A stretch of 64,000 nt of DNA from Deltaproteobacteria bacterium (GCA_012729055.1 JAAYDW010000057.1:1-64000), one strand, 5' to 3'; shown: positions 1 to 8,404, numbered from the stretch's first letter. Notes: generated by a model not told the origin, from the sequence alone. Numbers and translations: made by a program.

Positions 1-1
1 C

Positions 2-97
2 AGACAGTTTCGTATCAGCGTGCCGGCGGTCAGCTACTCGGTTGAGCGGGGAGAACAAATTGTGAAAATGAATAATTATAAGCTTGTTGAGAAATAA
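2..97 (+). CDS. 3' tail of an unidentified gene, cut by the window edge
   Basis: A reading frame open from base 2 ends at TAA 95-97 and gives 31 residues ending in YKLVEK. An open frame this short could occur by chance, but it runs in the direction of the Fic gene and stops just before an AT-rich spacer, as a gene end would. The family cannot be recognised from this fragment. Confidence 0.35.
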   Translation, partial: RQFRISVPAVSYSVERGEQIVKMNNYKLVEK

Positions 98-113
98 CTT
101 AATAATTTAAGGA

Positions 114-145
114 CGTCCCAATTTTCCTTCGTCCCAATTTTCCTT
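114..145. repeat. 16-bp perfect tandem duplication
   Basis: The unit CGTCCCAATTTTCCTT occurs twice head to tail (114-129 and 130-145) in the AT-rich spacer between the tail gene and the Fic gene. The left copy overlaps the palindrome GGACGTCC at 111-118. It looks like a REP-type or MITE-like remnant, but no transposase is adjacent. Confidence 0.75.
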
Positions 146-295
146 GGGGCGTCACCTATTGCTACTCGCCGTCCGCGAAAATGTGAACCTGAAGCCATTG
201 ATTGCCTGATAGGATTCTGACTGGACATTATTTAAGACAAATATTTCTTGCTAATTTATAATTATCATGTATTAACAGCATGTTACTAAAATATT

Positions 296-1480
296 ATGCT
301 GGACATATCAATGGACAATTCGAAAGACATGATATTGACCCGAAACTTTGAGATGAAAGTGGACTCCTCGCGGTTTGGTCCGTTCACGTTTTCAATCGGC
401 CTGGAGGCATCCGCCCCGGTCATGCTCCTGCAGCGTCTCGCCGACGCGCAAGCCAGGTTTTCAAGTTCCCCTCTTTCGCAGGTTGCCAGCCGTCTGGAAC
501 AGGAAGTTCTGGCGAGCAGCATTTTCAGCACCAACAGCATCGAAGGGGGAACGCTCTCGGAAGAAGAAACAAAAGACGCGCTCGATGCCGATCCCAAAGA
601 TGTGGAGGCTCAGGAACAGCGGCGGGTCGTCAATATCAAGAGGGCCTATGATCTGGCGCAAAATTTGGCGCAGGATTTTGCCTGGCGATTGTCCGTCGAT
701 TTTATGACACAGATCCACGCGGCCGTGACGGACGGCATTTCCCACCCTTATAACCGCCCAGGCTTAATAAGGAACAATCCCAAAAACATCGTTACCCGTG
801 TCGGCGACACGGCACACGGCGGGATCTACAAGCCGCCGCAGTACGAAGGCGATATCTGGCTTTTGCTGGATCGATTGGTGGCCTGGCACAATGAACTGGT
901 GGACGCCGGAATGCCGGCTCCGATTCGCGCGCCGCTTGTGCATTACTACTTTGAGCTGATTCATCCCTTCTGGGACGGCAACGGCCGTGTCGGCCGCGTA
1001 CTGGAAGCATCGGTGCTTCATCATGCCGGTTTCCGTTTTGCGCCATTTGCCGTGGCCCGCTACTATCTGGAGTATATCGACCGGTACTTCACCCTCTTCA
1101 ACCTTTGCCGCAAGCAAGCTGAAAAGAAGGAACCCCATCCCAATGCGCCTTTCGTTATATTTCATCTGGAAGGCATGCTGAGCGCCATCAACCGCCTACA
1201 CGACCGGGTCAACGTCATGGTAGGAGAGCTGTTATTCGAAACGCGCCTCAAACGCCTGCGGGATGCAAAAGAAATCAATATCCGTCAGTACGCGATTGTG
1301 GCGCAATTGATGGAGCGCCGCAAATCCATCAGGATGGACGAATTGCGTCGTGCGCCCTGGCTTGAAGCCCTCTACGTTAAACTGGGCGACAAAACAAAAC
1401 AGCGCGATTTGAGCCGACTGCGCGAGCTGAAATTGCTGATCGTGGATGACAAAGGTAACGTCCGTCCGGGAGCTGAGTGA
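296..1480 (+). CDS. Fic family protein (class II, N-terminal inhibitory helix)
   Basis: Fic enzymes usually transfer AMP from ATP to a hydroxyl side chain of a target protein, and some remove it. The core motif HPFWDGNGRVGR is intact at about residues 223-234, with the catalytic His and the phosphate-binding GNGR. An inhibitory motif of the form (S/T)xxxE(G/N), read as TNSIEG, lies at about residues 79-84, N-terminal to the Fic core. This marks a class II, self-inhibited Fic protein. The C-terminal 100 residues look like a winged-helix region, as in many 394-residue-type Fic proteins. No good ribosome site precedes ATG 296, and ATG 311 is an alternative start. The gene stands alone next to repeats and AT-rich DNA, which hints at an acquired gene. 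The target cannot be predicted. Confidence 0.9.
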   Translation: MLDISMDNSKDMILTRNFEMKVDSSRFGPFTFSIGLEASAPVMLLQRLADAQARFSSSPLSQVASRLEQEVLASSIFSTNSIEGGTLSEEETKDALDADPKDVEAQEQRRVVNIKRAYDLAQNLAQDFAWRLSVDFMTQIHAAVTDGISHPYNRPGLIRNNPKNIVTRVGDTAHGGIYKPPQYEGDIWLLLDRLVAWHNELVDAGMPAPIRAPLVHYYFELIHPFWDGNGRVGRVLEASVLHHAGFRFAPFAVARYYLEYIDRYFTLFNLCRKQAEKKEPHPNAPFVIFHLEGMLSAINRLHDRVNVMVGELLFETRLKRLRDAKEINIRQYAIVAQLMERRKSIRMDELRRAPWLEALYVKLGDKTKQRDLSRLRELKLLIVDDKGNVRPGAE

Positions 1481-1727
1481 GTTACGCAAAAGGCTGGAAA
1501 GGAGGCATAGCACCAGGGGACGGCCTGATCTTACCCAAGAAAAACGGACAAGGCGCCCCTTGTTGCCTGGTAGCAGGGCGTTTCCATGCGATATCCCTAT
1601 TGGCGGTGACGATATGCATTGTCGCCACTTTGTATTTTTGTGTTGAAGTCATAGGTCATGCAGCCGGAGGTTTTACACCCGGACGACTGCATGGTCGTAA
1701 AGTATGCCGGTTGTGTTGTAATATGTC

Positions 1728-2234
1728 TTACAGCTTTCGGCTGTCGTAGGCCCAGTGCAAAAGCGCCTGGCGCTGTTTGCGCCGGCAGGAAAGATCGCCG
1801 GCGGGGCAGTGTTTGATGAGCTGGGCTATGTGTCGCTGCATGGCCTTCCAGCGCCCGATTTGCCTTGCGTCGTCGGGGCCGCGCCGGCCCATCCAGTAAC
1901 GGCAGTACCATTGAAACCAGCCTCTGGGGTCGTCGGGATGGATCCAGCCTTTGGCCACCCAGTAGGAAAGGGGTTTTGACGCGTTGACTCCGAAGCAGTT
2001 GAGCTTCGGATCATGCCGCTCCGGAGAGAGTTTGGCCCCGGCAAACCAAGAGGCCGGAAATTCGCCGCGGCAGTCGGTCATGTACTTGCCGCCGAAGACG
2101 CCCAGCGCCAGCATCTGCTTCGGCGTGAGTTCCGGCCGGAAGTCGGGAGCAAAGTTTTTACCGGCCGGTTCGGTGAGAAGATAACGGTAACCCTTCTGCA
2201 TCCGGTCGTTGACAAGAATTTCCCTGGATTTCAT
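1728..2234 (-). CDS. Conserved tryptophan-rich hypothetical protein
   Basis: A 168-residue protein with many Trp and Tyr residues, including GWFQWYCRYWMGRR in its centre, and several Cys (DCRGEF, LNCFG, HCPAGDLSC). It has no signal peptide or membrane segment. The start ATG 2234 has a GGGAAG ribosome site. It lies 55 bases downstream of dnaB on the same strand and is probably the last gene of that operon. I do not assign a function. The dense aromatic core suggests a folded globular domain. Confidence 0.7.
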   Translation of the reverse strand: MKSREILVNDRMQKGYRYLLTEPAGKNFAPDFRPELTPKQMLALGVFGGKYMTDCRGEFPASWFAGAKLSPERHDPKLNCFGVNASKPLSYWVAKGWIHPDDPRGWFQWYCRYWMGRRGPDDARQIGRWKAMQRHIAQLIKHCPAGDLSCRRKQRQALLHWAYDSRKL

Positions 2235-2289
2235 GGCCGGTCTTCCCTTTGTTCAGAACCGTTTAAGGCGCGGCAAAAAAGGTTTGGCG

Positions 2290-3645
2290 TCAGGCGTGGG
2301 CGTCGGATCTGGCCAGATTCTCGAAGGTGGTGAATTTGTCCAGGAAGGCGAGCTTCACCGCTCCGGTCGGTCCGTTGCGTTGCTTTCCGATGATGATTTC
2401 GGCGACGCCCTTCTCCGGGTTGTCGTCCGCTTTGTTGTATACTTCGTCCCGGTAAATGAAGGCGATGACGTCCGCGTCCTGTTCGATGGCGCCGGATTCA
2501 CGCAGATCGGCCATCTGCGGACGGCGGTTGGGCCGATCCTCTACTTTACGGTTGAGCTGGGACAGGGCGATGACCGGCACCTTGAGTTCCTTGGCCAGCG
2601 CCTTGAGCGAGCGGCTGATTTCGGAAATTTCCTGTTCACGGGAATTGGTGTAGCCGCCGGCCCGCATGAGCTGAATGTAGTCTACCACGATCAGGCCCAG
2701 TCCCTGATCGGCCTTGAGGCGGCGGGACTTTGCCTTCATTTCCAGTACCGAAATCGCAGGCGTGTCGTCGATGAAAAGCGGCGCTTCGGAGAGCCGTCCG
2801 GCCGCGGTGGTCAGCTTCGGCCAGTCCGTTTCTCCCAGAAATCCCTTGCGCAGCCTTTGGGAATCCACACGGGCTTCGGAGGCCAGCATCCGGAATGCGA
2901 GCTGCTCCTTGGACATTTCCAGCGAAAAGATGGCCACGGGCGTCTGCGTTTCCAGCGCGGCGTGCTGGGCGATGTTGAGAGCGAAGGCGGTTTTGCCCAT
3001 GCTGGGGCGGCCGGCGATGATGATCAGATCGGCATTTTGCAGACCGGATGTCATATCGTCGATTTTATCAAATCCGGTGGGCACGCCGGTAATCAGCTCC
3101 TTGCGGGCGAAGAGATCCTCAATGGCCCTGAAACTTTCCCGGACGATATCCTTCATGGGATGGAAGGAAGGCCGGATTTTGTTTTCGGAAATTTCAAAAA
3201 TGCTGTGCTCGGCTTTGTCCAGGACGTTGTCAATGTCCGATCCCGTCTCGTAACAACTGTTGATGATATCGGTGGCCGAACTGATCAGCCCGCGCAGGAT
3301 GGCCTTCTCCTTGACGATTTTCGCGTAGTTGGCGACATTGGCCGCCGAGGGAACGTTGTCCACCAGGGAAGCCAGATACGCGGCGCCGCCGACCGCATCG
3401 AGCAGATTCCGGTCTCTGAGCGCGTTGCCGAGCGTGATCAGATCCACCGGCTCGTTGCTGTCCGCAAGCTCCGTGACGACTGAAAAAATTTTCCGGTGCG
3501 CCTCGCTGTAAAAATCATTCCTGGTGATGATTTCCAGAGCGGCGTTGATGGTGCCGTTTTCCAGCAGAATGCCGCCCAGAATGGATTGCTCCGCTTCGAG
3601 ATTCTGCGGGGGCAGTTTGTATAATGCCGGATCGATATCTCTCAT
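2290..3645 (-). CDS. dnaB: Replicative DNA helicase DnaB
   Basis: Hexameric 5'-3' helicase that unwinds the chromosome at the replication fork. It has the usual two-part build: an N-terminal DnaG-interacting helical domain (about 1-120) and a RecA-like C-terminal domain. Visible motifs are Walker A GRPSMGKT, SLEMSKEQL, the Walker B region VVDYIQLM, and LSQLNRKVEDRPNRRP. At 451 residues it is full length, with no intein. Its ATG overlaps the rplI stop by four bases (ATGA), so the two are translationally coupled in the rpsF operon. Confidence 0.97.
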   Translation of the reverse strand: MRDIDPALYKLPPQNLEAEQSILGGILLENGTINAALEIITRNDFYSEAHRKIFSVVTELADSNEPVDLITLGNALRDRNLLDAVGGAAYLASLVDNVPSAANVANYAKIVKEKAILRGLISSATDIINSCYETGSDIDNVLDKAEHSIFEISENKIRPSFHPMKDIVRESFRAIEDLFARKELITGVPTGFDKIDDMTSGLQNADLIIIAGRPSMGKTAFALNIAQHAALETQTPVAIFSLEMSKEQLAFRMLASEARVDSQRLRKGFLGETDWPKLTTAAGRLSEAPLFIDDTPAISVLEMKAKSRRLKADQGLGLIVVDYIQLMRAGGYTNSREQEISEISRSLKALAKELKVPVIALSQLNRKVEDRPNRRPQMADLRESGAIEQDADVIAFIYRDEVYNKADDNPEKGVAEIIIGKQRNGPTGAVKLAFLDKFTTFENLARSDAHA

Positions 3646-4091
3646 GATTCTTCGCCGACGACATGAAGCGTAAATTCGGTTTCGACGCCCGCTTGCAGCT
3701 TGACGCGGACCTTGAACTCGCCCAGCGATTTGATCTGTTCGTCGTGGATGATCATCTTGCGGTCGATGTCGAAGCCTTTTTCCCGCAGCGCGCTTTCGAT
3801 GTCCTTGGCGGTCACCGAACCGAAGATCTTGTGCTGGTCTCCCACCTTGCGAACAAGCGTCAGCGTGACCCGGCTCAGGCGGGCCGCCAGATCTTCGGCG
3901 TGGCTTTTTTCCTTTTGCGCCCGCTTGAGAACGTTCGATTTCTCAGCCTCAAAGGCTTTTACATTCTTGTCGTCCGCTTCCACCGCCCAGCCTTTCGGAA
4001 TCAGCAAATTGCGGGCGTAACCGTCATGCACCTTAACCAGATCGCCGGCCTTGCCTAAGGAAGGTACGTTTTGCTTTAAAATCACCTTCAT
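3642..4091 (-). CDS. rplI: 50S ribosomal protein L9
   Basis: L9 binds 23S rRNA near the base of the L1 stalk. The N-terminal signature MKVILKQNVPSLGKAGD and DGYARNLLIPKG is clear. The central helix and C-terminal domain are present, and the 149-residue length is normal. AGGAGG lies just before ATG 4091. It sits between the DUF2232 gene and dnaB, an order common in deltaproteobacteria and Firmicutes. Confidence 0.97.
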   Translation of the reverse strand: MKVILKQNVPSLGKAGDLVKVHDGYARNLLIPKGWAVEADDKNVKAFEAEKSNVLKRAQKEKSHAEDLAARLSRVTLTLVRKVGDQHKIFGSVTAKDIESALREKGFDIDRKMIIHDEQIKSLGEFKVRVKLQAGVETEFTLHVVGEES

Positions 4092-4129
4092 GAAAAAAAC
4101 CTCCTGTGAGCGTTGAAGTGAATATAACC

Positions 4130-5179
4130 TTATTCTGCCGCCTGGGCTTTACGGAAAAATTTTCGAAAGTCGATCCACAGATCGAGAAATCCAACGGCCG
4201 CTATTGCTATCATAAGCATTTGCTGAATCGCAATTAAAAAATAAAACAGCCAGCGGAAAAACAAAGAGATCTCCTTGTTTTGAAAGAAGAAACTGACGAT
4301 GGCCAGTCCCTGCAGGAAATAGATGAAGGCCGCGGTGAGAAAGACGTTGACGCCCGCAAAACCGATCTGCGTTTGCGGCAGGAGGGCCAGTCCTCCGCCG
4401 GCGATAAAAATCCAGACCAGAAGCGACGGCGCCTTCCATTCGGACAGCGCCGAAAGACGCCGCAAAACAACGCCCTGCCGGCGCAGGAACTTTCCGCCCA
4501 GGAGAAGATTGACCCAGAGGGTGAACAGGACAGCGACGACGCAGAGCGCGGGGAAGATGGCGGTGAAAAGACCGACGATCGCGGATCTGCTGCTCCGCAG
4601 GGACTGGATCTCCTCCGGATTCAGGGGCAAACGACTGTAGAGTGTGATGTTGGCGTCCACCGCTTCCACAATATGCTTCTTCACAAGGTCCCAGGGGCCG
4701 ATGGAAAGCTGCATGCCGCCGTAAAAAAAGTAAAAGACGATCGAGCCCAAAACAACAAGAGCGGGCAGACCGATGACGAATTCAACCGTGTATTCCCGGG
4801 TGGCCATCCGGGCCATCAGGATGCCGGCTCCTCCCATGGCGGCCAGCGCCAGGACCGGCAGATACGTCTGCATGAGCGAAAGCGCGAGCAGAAGGATGCA
4901 GAGGCTCGCCAGAAACGCGACCAGCGTTGTTCCCGGATCGTTGCGGAAGCTCAGAACGTACAGGAGCAGCGGCAGGAACAGGAGAAACAGGAGGCCTGCA
5001 AACGGGATCAGGGCAGCCGCCGAAAAAAGCGTAACAACCAGCAGCAGCCGGAGAAACGATGGCAAATTGGACGGTATCAAGAAAAAAACCTGAGCTGAAA
5101 AAAAAGGGTCAAGAAATTCGTAAAAAAACGGGTTTATCCGCGAAAAATATTTTTTACCGGCCGGTTTGGTCGGGACCAA
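4130..5179 (-). CDS. DUF2232 (YybS-like) polytopic membrane protein
   Basis: An integral membrane protein of up to 349 residues with about eight hydrophobic segments and a polar loop around residues 170-190. Position between rpsR and rplI together with this topology matches the DUF2232 family, whose members sit in the same place in many genomes. Function is unknown. The frame opens with a TTG at 5179 inside a 14-bp hairpin and has no ribosome site there. The first 35 residues are low quality, so the true start is probably a later alternative codon near 5080. Confidence 0.8.
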   Translation of the reverse strand: MVPTKPAGKKYFSRINPFFYEFLDPFFSAQVFFLIPSNLPSFLRLLLVVTLFSAAALIPFAGLLFLLFLPLLLYVLSFRNDPGTTLVAFLASLCILLLALSLMQTYLPVLALAAMGGAGILMARMATREYTVEFVIGLPALVVLGSIVFYFFYGGMQLSIGPWDLVKKHIVEAVDANITLYSRLPLNPEEIQSLRSSRSAIVGLFTAIFPALCVVAVLFTLWVNLLLGGKFLRRQGVVLRRLSALSEWKAPSLLVWIFIAGGGLALLPQTQIGFAGVNVFLTAAFIYFLQGLAIVSFFFQNKEISLFFRWLFYFLIAIQQMLMIAIAAVGFLDLWIDFRKFFRKAQAAE

Positions 5180-5188
5180 ACCGGCCGG
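5157..5188. other. Perfect 14-bp hairpin between rpsR and the DUF2232 gene
   Basis: Arms CCGGCCGGTTTGGT and ACCAAACCGGCCGG flank a 4-base loop. On the transcribed (minus) strand it is followed by A residues rather than a U run, so it is not a classical intrinsic terminator. It could limit expression of the downstream membrane protein or protect the ribosomal-protein part of the mRNA. Confidence 0.75.
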
Positions 5189-5200
5189 CGGTGCAAAACG

Positions 5201-5470
5201 TTATCGGCCTTCAGCGGTGACAAAAGGCATAATCGCGATGGAACGCGCTCTTTTAATCGCGACCGTCAACTCTCTCTGATGATACGCGCAATTGCCCGTG
5301 ATGCGCCGGGGCATGATCTTGCCGCGTTCGGTCACAAAATTATTAAGGATGATCGGATTCTTGTAATCGATCTTGATATTGGAATCCGTGCAGAACCGGC
5401 AGAATTTCTTTCTGTGGAAAAATCTCTTCTGGGGCGGGCGCGACGGTCTTTCGCCGTTGGGTGCAGCCAT
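5201..5470 (-). CDS. rpsR: 30S ribosomal protein S18
   Basis: S18 pairs with S6 on the platform of the small subunit. Residues 14-89 carry the family signature, including KFCRFC, the IDYKN segment, [11 protein letters not shown] and the basic C-terminal helix. The Cys residues (CRFC and NCAYH) suit the zinc-binding form of S18. Two bases separate it from the rpsF stop. Confidence 0.96.
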   Translation of the reverse strand: MAAPNGERPSRPPQKRFFHRKKFCRFCTDSNIKIDYKNPIILNNFVTERGKIMPRRITGNCAYHQRELTVAIKRARSIAIMPFVTAEGR

Positions 5471-5472
5471 GG

Positions 5473-5949
5473 TTATTCTCCTTTCGTCGTGTTGCCTTCT
5501 CGCGGAGCCGGGGCCGGTTTCCGAAATGAAGGTCTTGCGGGTCTGGAATCGCTTGCGGCCTTGTCGTCCCGGCCGGCCGCCGTATTGTCGGTTTCGATGC
5601 GGATCTGCGTACGCTTCACTTCCGCGGCGGCGAACTCGGCGTCAATGCCCTCGCGGGTGACGGCCCCTTCCTTGGTCACGGTCATGAATTTCAGAATCCG
5701 GTCGTCGATTTTAAAATTTCTCTCCATTTCGGCCACGATTGATCCGTCGCCGGCGTAGTCGATGAAAAAATAAAATCCGTCTTTTTGTTTGTTGATTTCG
5801 TAGGCCAGGCGCCGCTTGCCCCATTTCTCGGTTTTGGCGATGACCCCTTTGCGTTCCGCGATGATGTTGGAAGACCGCTCGATAACAGCGTTGATGTCTT
5901 CTTCCGCCACATCGGTTTTGATGATAGCGATAACTTCGTATCTCTTCAA
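5473..5949 (-). CDS. rpsF: 30S ribosomal protein S6 (TTG start)
   Basis: S6 binds the central domain of 16S rRNA with S18. The core [17 protein letters not shown], the [17 protein letters not shown] strand and the [11 protein letters not shown] end are all present. The start is the TTG at 5949, five bases after AGGAGG, giving 158 residues. The upstream ATG in the same frame (5997) has no ribosome site and would overlap the leader hairpin. The C-terminal tail of about 55 residues is charged and Pro/Ala-rich, longer than in E. coli. First gene of the operon. Confidence 0.95.
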   Translation of the reverse strand: MKRYEVIAIIKTDVAEEDINAVIERSSNIIAERKGVIAKTEKWGKRRLAYEINKQKDGFYFFIDYAGDGSIVAEMERNFKIDDRILKFMTVTKEGAVTREGIDAEFAAAEVKRTQIRIETDNTAAGRDDKAASDSRPARPSFRKPAPAPREGNTTKGE

Positions 5950-5972
5950 CGTTTCCTCCTTTCGGCTCTGTA

Positions 5973-5995
5973 GCCCGCAATCTTTAGCTGCGAGC
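5973..5995 (-). promoter_or_regulatory. Leader hairpin upstream of rpsF, possible S6:S18 autoregulatory site
   Basis: In the 5' untranslated region the transcript can form a stem GCTCGCA/TGCGGGC with a 9-base loop, just before the Shine-Dalgarno. Many bacteria repress rpsF operons by binding an S6:S18 complex to a leader hairpin. Position fits, but the consensus was not modelled. Confidence 0.35.
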
Positions 5996-6029
5996 AAGGG
6001 GAGAGACCTTATTCGTGATGTTGCCGCCT

Positions 6030-6056
6030 TCTATACCAGGACGGACGGAAAATCAA
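6030..6056 (-). promoter_or_regulatory. Promoter candidate for the rpsF-dnaB operon
   Basis: Reading the minus strand, TTGATT (6056-6051) is followed after 15 bases by TATAGA (6035-6030). The -10 is preceded by TGG, giving an extended -10 that would offset the short spacer. It predicts a leader of about 75 bases that includes the hairpin at 5973-5995. Confidence 0.45.
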
Positions 6057-6246
6057 GTGTTATGTTGGTTGCCTCCGATTCCGAGGGGCAAAAACAGCCG
6101 CCGGCGGAAACCCGTTTGAAAATTCGGAATTTTGGTGTAACGTGGGGCCCGCTTAAAAAACGCGCCGTTTTCAGGAAGACCGCCTCGGGCGGACCCGTTG
6201 CGTTTTCCGGTGTTTTTAAAGATTTTTCATAGAAAAAGGATGGAAC

Positions 6247-7320
6247 ATGACGATACCGTATCTCCACGATGACGCCGGACTGCCGCGGGCCTGGTCGCCC
6301 TGGTTTTCCCATGAATATATCGCGTACTTCTGCGTGAAGACCGTGGACCGGCTGACGGCTCTTCCCCCCGTGCCGGTCGCGGCCAATCCGCGCTGGCAGG
6401 ACAAAGTCTGGCCGGCGGGTCCCCGCCATATCGACATTTACAAGGAATGCTACCAGGAACACCGCCAGGTCGATCCGCTGTGGTCGTTTGATCAGCGGAA
6501 AAGAAACGGAGACTTCGCGCGGGATGTGCCGCCGGGTAAAAGCATCGAGCCCTGGAAAATCTACCTTCTGTACAGCACGGAGCCGGATACGTACGCGGAC
6601 GAGGATCTGCTCCTGCATAAAAATCAGGCGATGACGGGCGGTTCGCGCGGATGGCGGCATATGCACTTCAAACTGATGGGGAGCACTTACGGCATCGCGC
6701 CCAAGTCGTTTCGCGTCCACAGAGACCTCGCCCGCCTCGCGTTCTCCAAGGGCAGCGACTACTGGGCCTGGCGCTATCTGGCGCGCGCGGGGCACTACCT
6801 GGCGGACCTGGGGGCGCCCTTTCATGTCCGGGCAATGCCCGGCTTCTATTTGCTGCGAAATATTTTTTCCCGCGGCGAGCTCTTTCATACCGTCACGGCC
6901 CTGCATCAAAGCTACGAAATCTTCGTCGAGCGCCGCTTTCGCGAAGGATTCGCGCCTTTTGCCGAAGCGCTGACGCGCGGGGCGAAGGAAGGGCAGGGCG
7001 CGCCGGAAAAGCTCGACGCCCGCCTGAAAGGCTACATTGAAAGGGCCAGAAGCCGTCAGAAGAAGATTTTTTATCATCTGCACGACGGATTCGGTCCGGA
7101 ACTGCGAGCGGCTTTTGCGCCGATGAAACAGGGCGGCGGGCATGACACGGCGTCGCTCGCCGCACGCTGCGCCGCGGACGCGGTCCGGATTTTATTTAAA
7201 AAGGAACATCAGTCCCGGCTGGCCCGGCTCGAGAAAATCACCTGCGGAAGCCTTGCGGATGTCGGCTGGATGCAAGGCGCGCTCTTGGGCGGTTTTCAAA
7301 GCAGGACATCCGGAGCGTAG
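6247..7320 (+). CDS. Zinc-dependent phospholipase C / S1-P1 nuclease-like protein
   Basis: A 357-residue soluble protein. The segment HYLADLGAPFHVR (about residues 182-194) resembles the HxxxD...PxH zinc-binding core of bacterial phospholipase C and S1/P1 nucleases. Other candidate metal ligands are WFSHEY near the N-terminus, WRHMHFK around residue 139 and HTVTALHQSYE around 220. No signal peptide is visible, unusual for a secreted phospholipase, so it may act in the cytoplasm or on the inner membrane face. AGAAAAAGGA precedes ATG 6247. It may be co-transcribed with the small membrane protein and J-domain gene downstream. The fold assignment is moderate and the substrate unknown. Confidence 0.55.
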   Translation: MTIPYLHDDAGLPRAWSPWFSHEYIAYFCVKTVDRLTALPPVPVAANPRWQDKVWPAGPRHIDIYKECYQEHRQVDPLWSFDQRKRNGDFARDVPPGKSIEPWKIYLLYSTEPDTYADEDLLLHKNQAMTGGSRGWRHMHFKLMGSTYGIAPKSFRVHRDLARLAFSKGSDYWAWRYLARAGHYLADLGAPFHVRAMPGFYLLRNIFSRGELFHTVTALHQSYEIFVERRFREGFAPFAEALTRGAKEGQGAPEKLDARLKGYIERARSRQKKIFYHLHDGFGPELRAAFAPMKQGGGHDTASLAARCAADAVRILFKKEHQSRLARLEKITCGSLADVGWMQGALLGGFQSRTSGA

Positions 7321-7375
7321 CGGACCGTTTTAAGACGGTTTCATTTCATGGAGGATCGACAGGAGGAATCGCATC

Positions 7376-7558
7376 ATGGAAAACATCGCGCTTTACCTGG
7401 GCAATCTTTTTATCAAACTTTTAAACGTTATCGGCGCCGGCGCCTTTACGGAAACGATTGAATGGATCGGCGTCAAGGAAACCGGCTACGTCCTTTTGTT
7501 TGTCATCGTGGCATTGATCGCCCTGGTGGTTTGGACGAAGCGCAAAGGACGCAGGTGA
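7376..7558 (+). CDS. Small single-span membrane protein
   Basis: Sixty residues with a hydrophobic segment YVLLFVIVALIALVVW near the C-terminus and a basic tail (TKRKGRR), giving a positive-inside anchor. The ribosome site AGGAGG lies nine bases before ATG 7376, which supports real translation. It sits between the phospholipase-like gene and the J-domain gene, 40-55 bases from each. No family recognised. Confidence 0.6.
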   Translation: MENIALYLGNLFIKLLNVIGAGAFTETIEWIGVKETGYVLLFVIVALIALVVWTKRKGRR

Positions 7559-7597
7559 TGCCGCCCGGAAACCGGCGCGCCGAAAACAAGGACAGAC

Positions 7598-8404
7598 ATG
7601 CCGCAAAGAGATTACTATGATGTTTTGGAAGTGACGGGCGACGCCGATTCCGGACAGATCCGGGATGCGTACCGCCGGCTCGCCCTGCTGCACCACCCGG
7701 ACCGGAACCGGGACAATCCGGAGGCGACGGAGCGCATGAAGGAAATCAACGAAGCTTACGCCGTCCTTTCCGATCCGGAAAAAAGAAAAGAATACGACCT
7801 GATCCGGCAGACTTACGGATCGGCGGCTTCCGGCCGTTTCAGACAGACCCATTCCGATCAGGACATTTTCCGGGGCTCCGACATTCGCCAGGTGTTTGAA
7901 GAACTGAGCCGCGCCTTCGGATACCGGAGCTTTGAGGACATCTTCCGCGAATCGTACGGCGCAGGCTACCGGACCTTTGAATTCCGGCAGCCCGGCGCCT
8001 TCGGCCGGATATTTGTCGGCGGCTTCGGCGCGGGCGGAGCTGCGGGAAAACCGGCTCAGCCGGCGGGCTGGCTCGAAAAGCTGATCCGGTACGGTTTGAA
8101 AAGGAAGTGGGGCATCGAACTGCCCGAGCGGGGAAAAGACACAAATGACATTCTCACCCTGTCTCCCGAGCAGGCGAAAACCGGCGGGAAGGTCCGCTAT
8201 GCCGACAAGCGGACCGGCCGCGAACTGTCCGTAACCGTTCCTCCCGCTGCGAAAGCCGGGATGAAACTGCGCCTCAAGGGAATGGGCGAGGCCGGCCGCG
8301 GCGGCGGAGAAGCCGGAGACCTTTACCTGACGCTCGCCTTCCAGAGTCCGCTTCTCTGGAAGGCAAAGAATGTCATCGCCGCCATCCGTAAAGCCGTTCG
8401 TTAG
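7598..8404 (+). CDS. DnaJ/CbpA-like J-domain co-chaperone without zinc finger
   Basis: J-domain proteins stimulate the ATPase of DnaK-type chaperones. The N-terminal 70 residues form a J domain (DYYDVLEV, catalytic HPD in LLHHPDRNRD, INEAYAVLSD). A Gly/Phe-rich middle (about 75-150, rich in FRE, FGR, GGFGAGG) follows, then one substrate-binding beta domain (ILTLSPEQAKTGGKVRY to YLTLAF). The cysteine zinc-finger region of true DnaJ is absent, as in CbpA-type proteins. At 268 residues it is shorter than CbpA and ends after what looks like only one C-terminal beta domain. Confidence 0.88.
   Translation: MPQRDYYDVLEVTGDADSGQIRDAYRRLALLHHPDRNRDNPEATERMKEINEAYAVLSDPEKRKEYDLIRQTYGSAASGRFRQTHSDQDIFRGSDIRQVFEELSRAFGYRSFEDIFRESYGAGYRTFEFRQPGAFGRIFVGGFGAGGAAGKPAQPAGWLEKLIRYGLKRKWGIELPERGKDTNDILTLSPEQAKTGGKVRYADKRTGRELSVTVPPAAKAGMKLRLKGMGEAGRGGGEAGDLYLTLAFQSPLLWKAKNVIAAIRKAVR

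Noticed and set aside
114-145. CRISPR-like direct repeats
   Set aside because: Copies are adjacent with no spacers, only two units, and no cas genes are in the window.
2209-3483. 424-residue open frame opposite dnaB
   Set aside because: Shadow of the helicase gene; no domain or ribosome site.
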